A DNA stretch of 64,000 nt from the NCBI RefSeq assembly GCF_003260265.1, contig NZ_QITQ01000006.1, forward strand, positions 1-64,000, read 5' to 3'. The stretch comes from Roseovarius amoyensis (GTDB taxonomy: Bacteria; Pseudomonadota; Alphaproteobacteria; Rhodobacterales; Rhodobacteraceae). Positions 7,220 to 16,199 of this stretch are shown here, in pieces; positions within the stretch are counted from its first letter, which is position 1; every line of letters starts with the position of its first letter. The notes beneath the pieces are model-generated. The model had not been told where the DNA came from. It did not search any database and saw only the letters and a list, made by a program, of their open reading frames with translations. Both the position numbers and the translations under genes were made by a program.

Positions 7220-9241
7220 CTACAACTGCAGACCTAACCGGTAACCCTCGTCAATGGCGCGGGCGGCGTCTAGTTCCGCAGCCGAGCGCGCGCCGCCAAT
7301 CAGGTGAACCGGCAGGCCGGACTGTACCGCCACCGGGTGGGGGTCCTGTCCGGTGCATATCACCAGCGTATCCAGCGCGACGACTGCGGTTTTTTCGCCT
7401 TGTTCAATGTGAAGACCCGCCGCGTCCAGATGCGAGTAGGTGACACCGGTCAGCATATCCACGCCATATTGCTGCAAGGTACTCCGTCCGATCCAGCCGG
7501 TCGAAACCCCGAGAGAAGCACCCGGCCGGCCGGGTTTTCGTTGCAACATGGTTACCTGGTGATGCGGGCCCTGGGCCGGCACCGGGGTTTCCAACAAACC
7601 GCCCGCCTGTTGCACAGAGGTATCAAGCCCATAATAGCTCTGGAATGCCTCGGGGTCTGTTGCCAGTTCGCCGGGAATCAGCAGGAATTTTGCCACGTCA
7701 AAGCCGATCCCGCCCATGCCCATGATCGCCACGCGCGGTCCCGCCGTGACGCGCCCCGCCAGCAGGTCGTCATACATCACCACGCGGGCATCGCCCGCCA
7801 AACCGGGCAGACTAGGCTGGCGAGGCAAGGATCCGCTGGCCACCACAACCGCGTCAAACCCTTGTCCGGCAATCGTTTCGGCATCTGCGGTCCTGCCGGT
7901 GCGCAGGGTCACACCGGTTGTGTCCAGACGGGTCCGATAGTAGCGCAACAGCTCATTGTATTCTGTTTTTCCGGGCACATGGCAGGCAAGATTGATCTGG
8001 CCGCCGATGTGGTCAGCGGCCTCGAACAGGGTCACGTCATGGCCGCGCGCGGCGGCGGTCGTCGCACAGCTAAGCCCCGCAGGCCCGCCGCCGATGACGG
8101 CGATCTTGCGGGGCCTGGCCGCAGGGGTTTCGTCGAACTGGGTTTCACGCGCGGCAGCCGGATTGACCAGACACCCCGCCTCGCGGTCGGTCATAATGTG
8201 ATCGAGGCACAACTGATTGCAGGCGATGCAGGTGTTGATCGCATCGGCTCGGCCATCCCGCGCCTTGGCGACGAAATCGGCATCCGCCAGAAACGGGCGC
8301 GACATATAAACCATGTCGGCCTCGCCGCGGCTTAGAATGTCATCCGCGACCTGAGGCGTGTTGATCCGGTTGCAGGCCGCCACTGGCACACTCAGCCCTC
8401 GTTTGAGCCGGTTGATCGCATAGGTAAATGCCGCGCGTGGTACCGGATAAGCCACGGTGGGGATGCGCGATTCATGCCACCCGACATAGCCGGTGAACAG
8501 GTCCACTCCGGCCCCGGTCAGCGCGGCTGCGAGTTGGTCTATTTCCGCACCGGTCTGCCCGTCCTCGACCAGATCAGCGGCCCCGATCCGGTAGGTAATG
8601 AGGAACCCCGCACCCTGCTCGGCGCGGATGCGCCGGACGATCTCGACCGGCAATCGGTGGCGATTTTCCACGCTGCCGCCCCAAATGTCGTCGCGTATGT
8701 TGGCGCGCCTTGTGGTGAACTCACTTAACAGATAGCCGCCCGAACCGATGATCTCGACACCGTCAAACCCCGCATTGCGGGCAAGCCGGGCGCAATTGGC
8801 AAAGTCGTCGATAGTCTGAATGATGTCGTCATGGCTCAGCGCGCGCGGTGTGAACCGGCTGATCGGCGAACGGATTTCCGAGGGCGCGACAAGACCTTCA
8901 TGGCGCGCGGACCTTCCGGTATGGGAAATCTGAAGGCAGATTTTCGCGCCAGCCGCATGAACGACCTCTGTCACCTGCTCCAGATCAGCGGCCTGATCCT
9001 TGGTCATCAGGAACGGGCCATCAGCGTCGTAACCGCCTGCCGCATTGGGCGAATAGCCACCGGTGATGATCAGCCCGACGCCGCCGCGTGCGCGTGCTCC
9101 ATAAAAGCCTGCCAGCCGCTCGCCGGCGTTCTCGGCGAATTCGACCCGTGTGTGCATACCGCCCATGATCACACGGTTTCGCAGAACCGTGTGACCAACC
9201 TTTATCGGACTCATGAGCGTGGGGTATGGGCCTGTGCTCAT
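7220..9241 (-). CDS. fadH: 2,4-dienoyl-CoA reductase (FadH type)
   Basis: The 673 residues match the length of the FadH family. An N-terminal old-yellow-enzyme barrel binds FMN and carries GSGGYLLSEF (Tyr170) and GWHESRIPT (His256), the positions of the proton-donor Tyr and His in E. coli FadH. Cys338, 341, 345 and 357 form the C-x2-C-x3-C-x11-C 4Fe-4S site. A C-terminal FAD/NAD(P)H domain follows with GGGPAG (384-389). It reduces 2,4-dienoyl-CoA to enoyl-CoA, needed when a substrate carries an existing double bond. It is the last gene of the minus-strand operon, 14 bp after the CoA-transferase-fold pair, which implies an unsaturated substrate. Confidence 0.87.
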   Translation of the reverse strand: MSTGPYPTLMSPIKVGHTVLRNRVIMGGMHTRVEFAENAGERLAGFYGARARGGVGLIITGGYSPNAAGGYDADGPFLMTKDQAADLEQVTEVVHAAGAKICLQISHTGRSARHEGLVAPSEIRSPISRFTPRALSHDDIIQTIDDFANCARLARNAGFDGVEIIGSGGYLLSEFTTRRANIRDDIWGGSVENRHRLPVEIVRRIRAEQGAGFLITYRIGAADLVEDGQTGAEIDQLAAALTGAGVDLFTGYVGWHESRIPTVAYPVPRAAFTYAINRLKRGLSVPVAACNRINTPQVADDILSRGEADMVYMSRPFLADADFVAKARDGRADAINTCIACNQLCLDHIMTDREAGCLVNPAAARETQFDETPAARPRKIAVIGGGPAGLSCATTAAARGHDVTLFEAADHIGGQINLACHVPGKTEYNELLRYYRTRLDTTGVTLRTGRTADAETIAGQGFDAVVVASGSLPRQPSLPGLAGDARVVMYDDLLAGRVTAGPRVAIMGMGGIGFDVAKFLLIPGELATDPEAFQSYYGLDTSVQQAGGLLETPVPAQGPHHQVTMLQRKPGRPGASLGVSTGWIGRSTLQQYGVDMLTGVTYSHLDAAGLHIEQGEKTAVVALDTLVICTGQDPHPVAVQSGLPVHLIGGARSAAELDAARAIDEGYRLGLQL

Positions 9242-9255
9242 CCTGCGCTCCGGTT

Positions 9256-10080
9256 TCAGCGCGAAATGCGCAGGGTTTTCAGGATGCCGTCCGGGTCGAT
9301 CTCATTCCGGATCAGGGTCAGCTCCAGATCACTCGGAGCAGCGGTTTCAGCGATGGTATCGGGAATGATCAGATCAAACCCGGTTTTGTCCTGTACCTCT
9401 TCCAGCGTTACGCCGGGATGCAGAGACACCACGCGCATGGTCTTGGTATCCGGGCCATCTTCGCAGAAATCAAACACGCCCAGCGGGGTGAACACTTTTT
9501 GCGGGCCGATACAGGCGGGTGGCACAAATTCGGCGCGTTTCCCGGTGTGACCGACCGAGGATACAAAATCGACCGTATCGACAAACACCTGTTTGTTGTG
9601 GTGCATGGTAAAGAAATACACCAGCGTGAACGACACGCCAAAGGCCAGCCCGACAGTGCCGACACCGCGCACGGTCGGGTTCTCGTAATCGCCCACCGCG
9701 ACCATGTTACAACTGCCCTGCTTGTCGATCTGGATGCCGCCGACGACCCCGACCACCTGTTCGCGGCCCCGGTTGTAACGCCACATTTCGATATCGACGA
9801 TATCCTCCATGTTCATCATGTATTCTGCGCCGCGCATCACCCGGTGATCCGACGTGGACTGCACCAGTTTCGAGGTCGAATTGATCGCCCCGCCGCCACC
9901 GGCAAGCCACCACATATTTGGCGCATAGATCATCCGCGCCAGTTTCATCGACGCCATGGGCAATTGAGAATAGGCACCAACGGCAGCCCAGTCGTGATCG
10001 TGATTGCCCATTTGGCGGGCGATGGCCGACACCATCAGTTCGCCGATGGCATAGTCGGGGTTGTTATGTGCATCTGTCAT
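9256..10080 (-). CDS. CoA-transferase-fold beta subunit, IpdB-like
   Basis: A 274-residue class I CoA-transferase-fold beta subunit, paired with the alpha-type gene just upstream (15-bp gap). The usual catalytic glutamate loop (SENG in the scoB gene of this window) is replaced by AGGGGAIN near residues 60-67. The expected acyl-transfer nucleophile is therefore absent. That is the hallmark of IpdB, whose complex with IpdA hydrolyses a C-C bond of a cyclic 1,3-diketone-like CoA ester in steroid ring catabolism. A C-C hydrolase or related lyase role is inferred. A plain transferase using another residue cannot be excluded. Confidence 0.78.
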   Translation of the reverse strand: MTDAHNNPDYAIGELMVSAIARQMGNHDHDWAAVGAYSQLPMASMKLARMIYAPNMWWLAGGGGAINSTSKLVQSTSDHRVMRGAEYMMNMEDIVDIEMWRYNRGREQVVGVVGGIQIDKQGSCNMVAVGDYENPTVRGVGTVGLAFGVSFTLVYFFTMHHNKQVFVDTVDFVSSVGHTGKRAEFVPPACIGPQKVFTPLGVFDFCEDGPDTKTMRVVSLHPGVTLEEVQDKTGFDLIIPDTIAETAAPSDLELTLIRNEIDPDGILKTLRISR

Positions 10081-10095
10081 GTTTTATTCTCCCGG

Positions 10096-10992
10096 CTATA
10101 TCTGTTCACGCAAACCCATAAGATGCTCGATGCCGAACTTCTCAAGGTATTCGAAATGGTCTTTTACGCCGAAGACATATTCATCCAGATAGGCGCCAAT
10201 ATCGCTTTTGACGTAGGATTTTATGTGGTCTTCGTCGTGGTTGTAGATGCCGTGGCAGGATAGCGGATGCGCGCCGTAAGGCACCTGAACCACCATGTCG
10301 ATGTAATGCCCGGGAATGGTGGTGCGGCGCGGATCGGCGCGAATGCTGTCATTGGTGACGATTTCATCGCAGGTGACAATCGTGTGGGTCGATGCCTTGG
10401 CCAGCAGGTCATCGGCCACGACCGAGCCAAGATGCACTACATTGCCATAGATGTCAGCGCGCGGCACATGGATGATCGCCACATCGGGCTGAATCGCCGG
10501 GGACACGATGATTTCCTTGCCGGTATAGGGGTCGGTGGTGCGCTTATAGGTCTTTTCAAAGATCGGATTGTCGCGCGCTTCGTGACCGGGCGGGTAGGGG
10601 ACAAACGGCATACCGACCGCCCCGGCCTTGAGGCCCAGTACATAATAGATCTCATCGCCGTCGATGATATTGATCCGCTTTTCCTCGGCCGCTTTGCGGA
10701 ACCGCGGGGCAAAGCCCAGATGCTCCATTCCGATATAACAGACCGTCACCGTGTCAACGCAACCCGCGCCTATCAGGATATCGGCGGGCATCCCGGCCGA
10801 AACATTGGCGATCATGTGCAGGTCCTTGGTGCCCTGTCGGATGATCTGGCGGATCAGCGCCATCGGTCCGTTGTGTGAATGCAGGCCACCAAACGCCAGC
10901 TGACTGCCGTTCTGTATCATCGCTGCGGCGTCTTCCAGAGTGCCAAGCTTTGACTGTCTGTTTTCTGAATTCAGAAATATGGGGTCCATCAT
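10096..10992 (-). CDS. CoA-transferase-fold alpha subunit, IpdA-like
   Basis: The 298-residue alpha-type subunit has FGGLHSHNGPMALI near the N-terminus and GLKAGAVGMPFVPYP, the CoA-binding region seen in IpdA-like proteins. Two ATGs (10992, 10989) open the frame, with AGGAGGAAC just upstream. Together with the next gene it should make an alpha2beta2 complex. It follows an IpdC-like flavoprotein gene, the same trio found in the actinobacterial steroid C/D-ring cluster (ipdA, ipdB, ipdC), but here inside an Atu/Liu-like carboxylase operon. The substrate is unknown. Confidence 0.78.
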   Translation of the reverse strand: MMDPIFLNSENRQSKLGTLEDAAAMIQNGSQLAFGGLHSHNGPMALIRQIIRQGTKDLHMIANVSAGMPADILIGAGCVDTVTVCYIGMEHLGFAPRFRKAAEEKRINIIDGDEIYYVLGLKAGAVGMPFVPYPPGHEARDNPIFEKTYKRTTDPYTGKEIIVSPAIQPDVAIIHVPRADIYGNVVHLGSVVADDLLAKASTHTIVTCDEIVTNDSIRADPRRTTIPGHYIDMVVQVPYGAHPLSCHGIYNHDEDHIKSYVKSDIGAYLDEYVFGVKDHFEYLEKFGIEHLMGLREQI

Positions 10993-11036
10993 GTTCCTCC
11001 TGTAATTTGTGTTACGTGCAGGCCGAGGTGGCGTTG

Positions 11037-12182
11037 TCAGGCAAAGCTCACCCGTGCCGGCAGTTCGCGTGCCAGGATTTCAGTCGCGCTGTCGATCATT
11101 TCCTCAATGATTGCTGCGGCGGGTAGAATTTCGGTGATCCGGGCGGTGCCCTGACCACAGTAGATGCCTGAATCTTCCTGCCGCCCGACCTGGGCCGCGC
11201 CAATCGTCATCGGCGTGACCAGAATACCCTGTTCGGGCATCGGCAGCGCCTCAAGCCCGGAGGCATCGCATTGACGGTCCCAGTCGGAATTGATGTGGCG
11301 GGTGGTTTTGCCGGTGAACCAGCGGTTGCGCACGGTCGAAGTATCCGTGGCCTCGACCAGCTTGTCCTTATACCAATCCGGCACCGAGCATTCCCGGGAC
11401 GCGATGAACCTGCTGCCGACCCAGGCGCCAATCGCCCCAAGCGCCAGCATCCCGGCCAAAGACCGCCCGTTGGTGACGCCGCCGCCGGCGACAACCGGGG
11501 TCGGGGCCACGGCTTCGGCGACAGCCGGGATCAGGACGGTGCCGTCCACCTCGCCGCTGTGACCGCCTGCCGCCGTTCCGGTGGCGATCACCGCGTCAAC
11601 GCCGCCATTGCCGACCCGCATCGCGTCCTTGGTTTTGCCGACCACCGACATCACCTTGATTCCGGCGGCGTGGGCATCGTCCACCATGAACGACGGATCG
11701 CCTAGGGCCGACACGAAAACGGTTGGTTTCAGATCAAGGATGGCGCGCACCTGTTGCTGGCCCAGTTCATAGCTCAGCTTGTAGGCGGCTATGGAACTCA
11801 TCCCCGGCGTGGCGTGGCTGGTGTCGTCATCATAGGGAATGTCATGTTCATCCATGAACCCGTCGCGAAAGATCACGTGGTCCTTGGGCAGGTTGGCCAG
11901 TTCCAGCGCCTTACGGTAATCAGTGGAAAAGTTCTTGGCCTTGATCGGCAGGCCGACGTCGATGCCAAACGGCTTGCCGGTCAGTTTCTGGGTTTCCTTC
12001 ACCAAATCGCGCATTTCGTCCGGCGATTTGTCGGCGCAGGCCAGAACGCCAATGCCGCCGGCCTCGGACACCGCCGCCACAAGGCGTGGGTCGGACACAT
12101 CCGGGGCCATCGCTGCCAGCATGATCGGATAGTCGATGCCCAATAGGTCACACAGATGGGTTCGGAATACAGATCTGGTCAT
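11037..12182 (-). CDS. Nitronate monooxygenase-family FMN protein, IpdC-like
   Basis: A 381-residue TIM-barrel flavoprotein of the 2-nitropropane dioxygenase family. Recognisable parts are GIDYPIMLAAMAP, GTAAGGHSGEVDG (phosphate/FMN loop) and VAGGGVTNG. Members in CoA catabolic clusters, such as IpdC, reduce or isomerise enoyl-CoA-type substrates with NAD(P)H instead of oxidising nitronates. Its start overlaps the carboxylase alpha stop by 4 bp (ATGA), so it is translated with the carboxylase. The IpdAB-like genes follow 44 bp later. A reductase or isomerase step between carboxylase and C-C hydrolase is inferred. Confidence 0.75.
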   Translation of the reverse strand: MTRSVFRTHLCDLLGIDYPIMLAAMAPDVSDPRLVAAVSEAGGIGVLACADKSPDEMRDLVKETQKLTGKPFGIDVGLPIKAKNFSTDYRKALELANLPKDHVIFRDGFMDEHDIPYDDDTSHATPGMSSIAAYKLSYELGQQQVRAILDLKPTVFVSALGDPSFMVDDAHAAGIKVMSVVGKTKDAMRVGNGGVDAVIATGTAAGGHSGEVDGTVLIPAVAEAVAPTPVVAGGGVTNGRSLAGMLALGAIGAWVGSRFIASRECSVPDWYKDKLVEATDTSTVRNRWFTGKTTRHINSDWDRQCDASGLEALPMPEQGILVTPMTIGAAQVGRQEDSGIYCGQGTARITEILPAAAIIEEMIDSATEILARELPARVSFA

Positions 12183-14170
12183 TGGTCGGCCTCCTCGGGT
12201 TGTTCAAATTGGATAAGTTGTGCGTTTATCGTTACTTGCTGACCCTCGACCGTGCTGATCTCGGCGATGCGCCCGGTGACGGGGGCGGTGATGGTATGTT
12301 CCATCTTCATCGCTTCCATGATCATCAATGGTGTGCCCTCGGTCACGTCCTGCCCTTCGTGGGCCATCAGCTTCAGCACCCGGCCATGCAGTGGCGCAAC
12401 AACCCGGTCCTGCGGACCCGATGAGGTGGTGACGAACGGATTGGCCAGCATGTCAGTCAGCCGCAGGGCCGGACCGTCAAACTGGAGCAGCAGCCCATGG
12501 TCGGCGTCAAAGACATAAGCCCCCGTTCGGGTAACGCCATTGATCGACGCGGTAACGCCAGGAGCGGCATCCCGTAGGATTTCGAGATCAATCACCTGAT
12601 CGTCCAGCGTAACCGAATAGGCATCCTCGCCCCTTGCGCTTACACGCGGATCAAAAATGCCCTCTCCATCGCCCAGCCGGAAATACGAACTCGCCTGCCC
12701 GCCGCTGTGCCAGCCGCGCAGTTCCGGTGCGACGCCGCCCAGCCCGGCGGCACAACGGCGCAGCATCAAAACGGTGCCCAGCGCGACCTGAACCGGTCCG
12801 GCGCTGGGCGCGCTCAGGCCCAGAGTACCGATCTCGCGGTCCAGAAACCCGGTGTCGGTGGCGCTGTCGATGACCGCCTTGTGGTCCAGCAGCCTGGTCA
12901 GAAAACTGGCATTGGTCTCGACGCCCAAAAGCACGGTGCGCTTCAACGCCGCCTTCAGCCGCCGCCGCGCCACTTCGCGGTCGGGACCAAAGGCGATGAT
13001 CTTGGCCACCATCGGATCATAGAACGAGGAAATCTCCTGGCCCGTCTCCAGACCATGATCAACTCTGATACCGTCGCCTGAAGCGGCCTGCCAGACCCGC
13101 ACCTTGCCGGTCGAGGGCATGAACCCCTTGTGCGGCATCTCGGTGTAAAGCCGCGCCTCGATGGCGTGGCCGTCAAACCTGATTTCATCCTGGCTCAGCG
13201 GCAGCGGGTCGCCCTGCGCCACCGCCAGTTGCCAGGCCACCAGATCCTGCCCGGTGATCAGTTCGGTCACGGGATGTTCGACCTGAAGCCGTGTGTTCAT
13301 CTCAAGGAAATAGAAACTGCCATCATTGCTCAGCAGAAATTCCACCGTGCCCGCACCGCAGTAATTGATCGCACGGGCGGCCTGAATGGCGGCATTGCCC
13401 ATCTCTTCGCGCAACGCAGGTGACACGCCGGGGGCAGGTGCCTCTTCTATCACTTTCTGGTGGCGGCGCTGGATCGAACAGTCGCGCTCGCCCAGATGCA
13501 GAACGTTGCCATGGCTGTCGGCAAACACCTGAATTTCGATGTGGCGCGCGTTGCGGATGGCGCGCTCCAGGATCAGCGTGTCATTGCCGAACGCGCTCAG
13601 CGCTTCGCGCCTCGCGGCCTCGATTGCGGCCTGAATGTCGTTCGTGTCCTCGACAAACCGCATTCCCTTGCCGCCGCCCCCGGCCGAGGCCTTGACCAAC
13701 AGCGGTACGCCAATGTCCCGTGCCGCCGCCAGCAGGGCTGCGTCCGACTGGTCGCGGTCATTGTAACCGGGCACGCAGGGCACGCCTGCGTCGATCATTC
13801 GCCGCTTGGCCTCGGCCTTGTCGCCCATGACGCGAATTGCCTCGCGCGAGGGGCCAATGAACACCAGCCCGGCATCGACGCAGGCCTGCGCAAAGTCATC
13901 GTTTTCAGCCAGAAACCCATAGCCGGGATGCACCGCACCCGCGCCGGTTTTCAACGCCGCATCAATGATCGCCGGAATGCTCAGGTAGGATTGTGTTGCG
14001 GGGGCAGGGCCGATGGCCACGGCAATGTCGGCGGCGCGCATGTGCGCACTGTCCTTGTCGGCGTCGGAACAGACCGCCACTGTGCCATAACCCAAAGATT
14101 TGGCGCTGCGGATGATCCGGCAGGCGATTTCGCCGCGATTGGCGATCAGAACACTATCAAATCGGGCCAT
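12179..14170 (-). CDS. Acyl-CoA carboxylase alpha subunit (biotin carboxylase and biotin carrier)
   Basis: The 663-residue protein begins with MARFDSVLIANRGEIACRI. The ATP-grasp loop KASAGGGGKGM and the biotin-carboxylase signature FLEMNTRLQVEHPVTE come next. The C-terminal carrier domain ends with the biotinylation motif EAMKMEHT. ATG 14170 shares a base with the hydratase stop (TAATG) and is chosen over an upstream in-frame start. It charges biotin with bicarbonate for the beta subunit at 16200. With a dehydrogenase and a LiuC/AtuE-type hydratase between the subunit genes, the order equals that of liu (leucine) and atu (acyclic terpene) operons. 3-Methylcrotonyl-CoA or a longer geranyl-type CoA is the likely acceptor; sequence alone does not decide. 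Confidence 0.9.
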   Translation of the reverse strand: MARFDSVLIANRGEIACRIIRSAKSLGYGTVAVCSDADKDSAHMRAADIAVAIGPAPATQSYLSIPAIIDAALKTGAGAVHPGYGFLAENDDFAQACVDAGLVFIGPSREAIRVMGDKAEAKRRMIDAGVPCVPGYNDRDQSDAALLAAARDIGVPLLVKASAGGGGKGMRFVEDTNDIQAAIEAARREALSAFGNDTLILERAIRNARHIEIQVFADSHGNVLHLGERDCSIQRRHQKVIEEAPAPGVSPALREEMGNAAIQAARAINYCGAGTVEFLLSNDGSFYFLEMNTRLQVEHPVTELITGQDLVAWQLAVAQGDPLPLSQDEIRFDGHAIEARLYTEMPHKGFMPSTGKVRVWQAASGDGIRVDHGLETGQEISSFYDPMVAKIIAFGPDREVARRRLKAALKRTVLLGVETNASFLTRLLDHKAVIDSATDTGFLDREIGTLGLSAPSAGPVQVALGTVLMLRRCAAGLGGVAPELRGWHSGGQASSYFRLGDGEGIFDPRVSARGEDAYSVTLDDQVIDLEILRDAAPGVTASINGVTRTGAYVFDADHGLLLQFDGPALRLTDMLANPFVTTSSGPQDRVVAPLHGRVLKLMAHEGQDVTEGTPLMIMEAMKMEHTITAPVTGRIAEISTVEGQQVTINAQLIQFEQPEEADQ

Positions 14171-14997
14171 TACGCGCCTTTCCGGGCAGGCACCCAACCG
14201 GGCGCGCGTTTCTCATGAAAGGCGGCGATGCCTTCGCGCGCCTCGTCGCCCTTCAGGGCGGTGGCAAAGCGGGTTGCCGCCATGTCGAGCGTGTCCTCAA
14301 GCGTGTCCTCAAGGCAACTTCTCAGGATGTCCTTGGTGGCCGCGTTAGCGCGCGGCCCGCAGCGCAAGACCTGCGCGATCACTTCATCCGCAACGGTCTC
14401 AAGCGCCGTTGCGTCGCTGACGACCTGATGCACCAGCCCCTGCTGCAATGCCTCGGTGCCGTCAAAGCGCGCGGCGCTGAGCATCAGGCGGCGGGCGCGG
14501 GTCAGGCCGATGCGCTGCACCACAAACGGCGCGATCTGGGCTGGAGGAATGCCCATACTGGTTTCCGTCATGGAAAACAGCGCATCGGTGGTGCAGATCG
14601 ACAAATCGCCAAGACAGGTCAGGCCAACGCCGCCACCCATAGCCGCGCCCTCGACCAGCATGATCACCACCTGCGGCAATGCGTTTATCGCGCTCAGCAA
14701 ACGGCCAAAGCGGCGGTTTTCACCCGCCACCCGTGTCACATTGTCAGCGCCCTGATAGTTGCGCTGAAAATCCTTCAGATCGCCCCCGGCGCAAAAACTG
14801 CCGCCCGCGCCGCGGATCACTACAATACGCAGGGTAGGGTCATCCGCCAGCGCCGCCACCACCGTTTCCAGCTCGCCGATCATCATCTCGTTAATGGCGT
14901 TGCGCTGTTCGGGCCGGTTCAGCGTCAGGTGCAGGACTCTGTCATCGCCGGACAGATCCAGCGTTTCGCAAACGATATGCCGGACGCTGGCCGGCAT
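14170..14997 (-). CDS. Enoyl-CoA hydratase/isomerase, AtuE/LiuC type
   Basis: A 275-residue crotonase-fold enzyme with the oxyanion segment SFCAGGDLKDF and SMTETSMGIPPAQIAPFVV. The latter is the pattern typical of methylglutaconyl- and isohexenylglutaconyl-CoA hydratases, with Pro-Ala/Gln in place of PGAGGTQ. ATG 14997 overlaps the dehydrogenase stop; a GTG one codon upstream is also possible. In liu/atu pathways this step hydrates the carboxylated enoyl-CoA to a 3-hydroxy-3-alkylglutaryl-CoA. The next expected enzyme, an HMG-CoA-lyase-type protein, is not encoded in the cluster. Confidence 0.87.
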   Translation of the reverse strand: MPASVRHIVCETLDLSGDDRVLHLTLNRPEQRNAINEMMIGELETVVAALADDPTLRIVVIRGAGGSFCAGGDLKDFQRNYQGADNVTRVAGENRRFGRLLSAINALPQVVIMLVEGAAMGGGVGLTCLGDLSICTTDALFSMTETSMGIPPAQIAPFVVQRIGLTRARRLMLSAARFDGTEALQQGLVHQVVSDATALETVADEVIAQVLRCGPRANAATKDILRSCLEDTLEDTLDMAATRFATALKGDEAREGIAAFHEKRAPGWVPARKGA

Positions 14998-16160
14998 CAC
15001 CCCCGCCTCTTGGGCGATGGTGTCATGCCAAGGTTCTTGGTCAGGATTTTCAGCATGATCTCATCCGCACCACCGCCGATGGAACACAAGCGCCCGTCAC
15101 GGTAAAACCGCGAGATTGGCGTTTCGTTCATGAACCCCATGCCGCCGTAGAACTGCAAACAGGCATCCGCCACTTCGCGCTGCAACCGCCCGACCTTGAG
15201 CTTGGCCATCGAGGCCAGCGTGGTCACGTCCTCGCCGGTGATATAAAGATCGCAGGCCCGGTAAACGATTGACCGCAGCAATTCCACCTCGGTCTGCAAT
15301 TCGGCCAGCCGGAATTGCACGTATTGATTGTCCAGAATGGTGCCACCAAAGGCTTCGCGCTGGCCGGTATATTCCACCGCATCGGCGATCGAGCGTTCCA
15401 TCAGTTTCAGGCTGGCCGCACCGGCCCACATCCGTTCCTCCTGGAACTGCTGCATCTGATAGATGAACCCTTGGTTTTCCTCGCCGATCAGGTTGCTTCT
15501 GGGCACGCGCACGTCCTCGAAAAACAAAGGTGCCGTGTCAGACGAGCGCATCCCCAGCTTGTCCAACCTCTCGCCCCGAGTCACGCCGGGCGTATTCAGC
15601 GGCACCACGATCAGCGATTTGTCACGGTACGATGGCCCGTCGGCGGTGTTGCACAACAAACAGACCCAGTCGGCCTGTGTGGCGTTGGTGATCCACATCT
15701 TCTGACCGTCGATGATGTAATCATCGCCGTCCGACCGTGCGGTGGTCTTGATCGCGTTCACATCCGATCCGGCACCGGGTTCGGACACGCCAATCGCGCC
15801 GACCAGATCGCCGGCAATCGACGGGGCCAGGTATTCACGGCGCAAAGCATCCGAGCCATAGCGCGCCAGCGCCGGGGTCGCCATGTCGGTCTGACAGCCG
15901 ATCGACAGCGGCACCCCCATGCAATCGGCCGTTCCCAGCGCTTCGGCCATGACGATGCCATAGCTGTAATCCAGCCCCATGCCGCCATACTCGACCGGCT
16001 TGTGGATGCCGAGAAACCCCAGATCGCCCATTTTCTTGTAAAGCTCATGGGCGGGAAATATCCCGGCCTGTTCCCATTGATCTACATAAGGGTTGATCTC
16101 GGATGCGATGAACCGCTCAATCGAGCGGCCGAGTTCGATATGTTCGCTACTGAATTCCAT
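14997..16160 (-). CDS. Acyl-CoA dehydrogenase, AtuD/isovaleryl-CoA type
   Basis: The 387-residue dehydrogenase has EPGAGSDVNAIKTTA, KMWITNATQADW and a C-terminal QFYGGMGFMNETPISRFYRD. At the usual catalytic position it reads SIGGGADEIM, glycine instead of the Glu of YEGTSE. This is the isovaleryl-CoA and citronellyl-CoA dehydrogenase pattern, in which the base is supplied from another helix. The N-terminal part (EINPYVDQWEQAG, GGMGLDYSYG) matches my recollection of AtuD closely. It would form the 2-enoyl-CoA that the carboxylase acts on. It lies 39 bp after the carboxylase beta gene. Confidence 0.87.
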   Translation of the reverse strand: MEFSSEHIELGRSIERFIASEINPYVDQWEQAGIFPAHELYKKMGDLGFLGIHKPVEYGGMGLDYSYGIVMAEALGTADCMGVPLSIGCQTDMATPALARYGSDALRREYLAPSIAGDLVGAIGVSEPGAGSDVNAIKTTARSDGDDYIIDGQKMWITNATQADWVCLLCNTADGPSYRDKSLIVVPLNTPGVTRGERLDKLGMRSSDTAPLFFEDVRVPRSNLIGEENQGFIYQMQQFQEERMWAGAASLKLMERSIADAVEYTGQREAFGGTILDNQYVQFRLAELQTEVELLRSIVYRACDLYITGEDVTTLASMAKLKVGRLQREVADACLQFYGGMGFMNETPISRFYRDGRLCSIGGGADEIMLKILTKNLGMTPSPKRRG

Positions 16161-16199
16161 TGGGTTGGCCCCTCGGTTGGTCAGATGTCGGTTTTTCGT

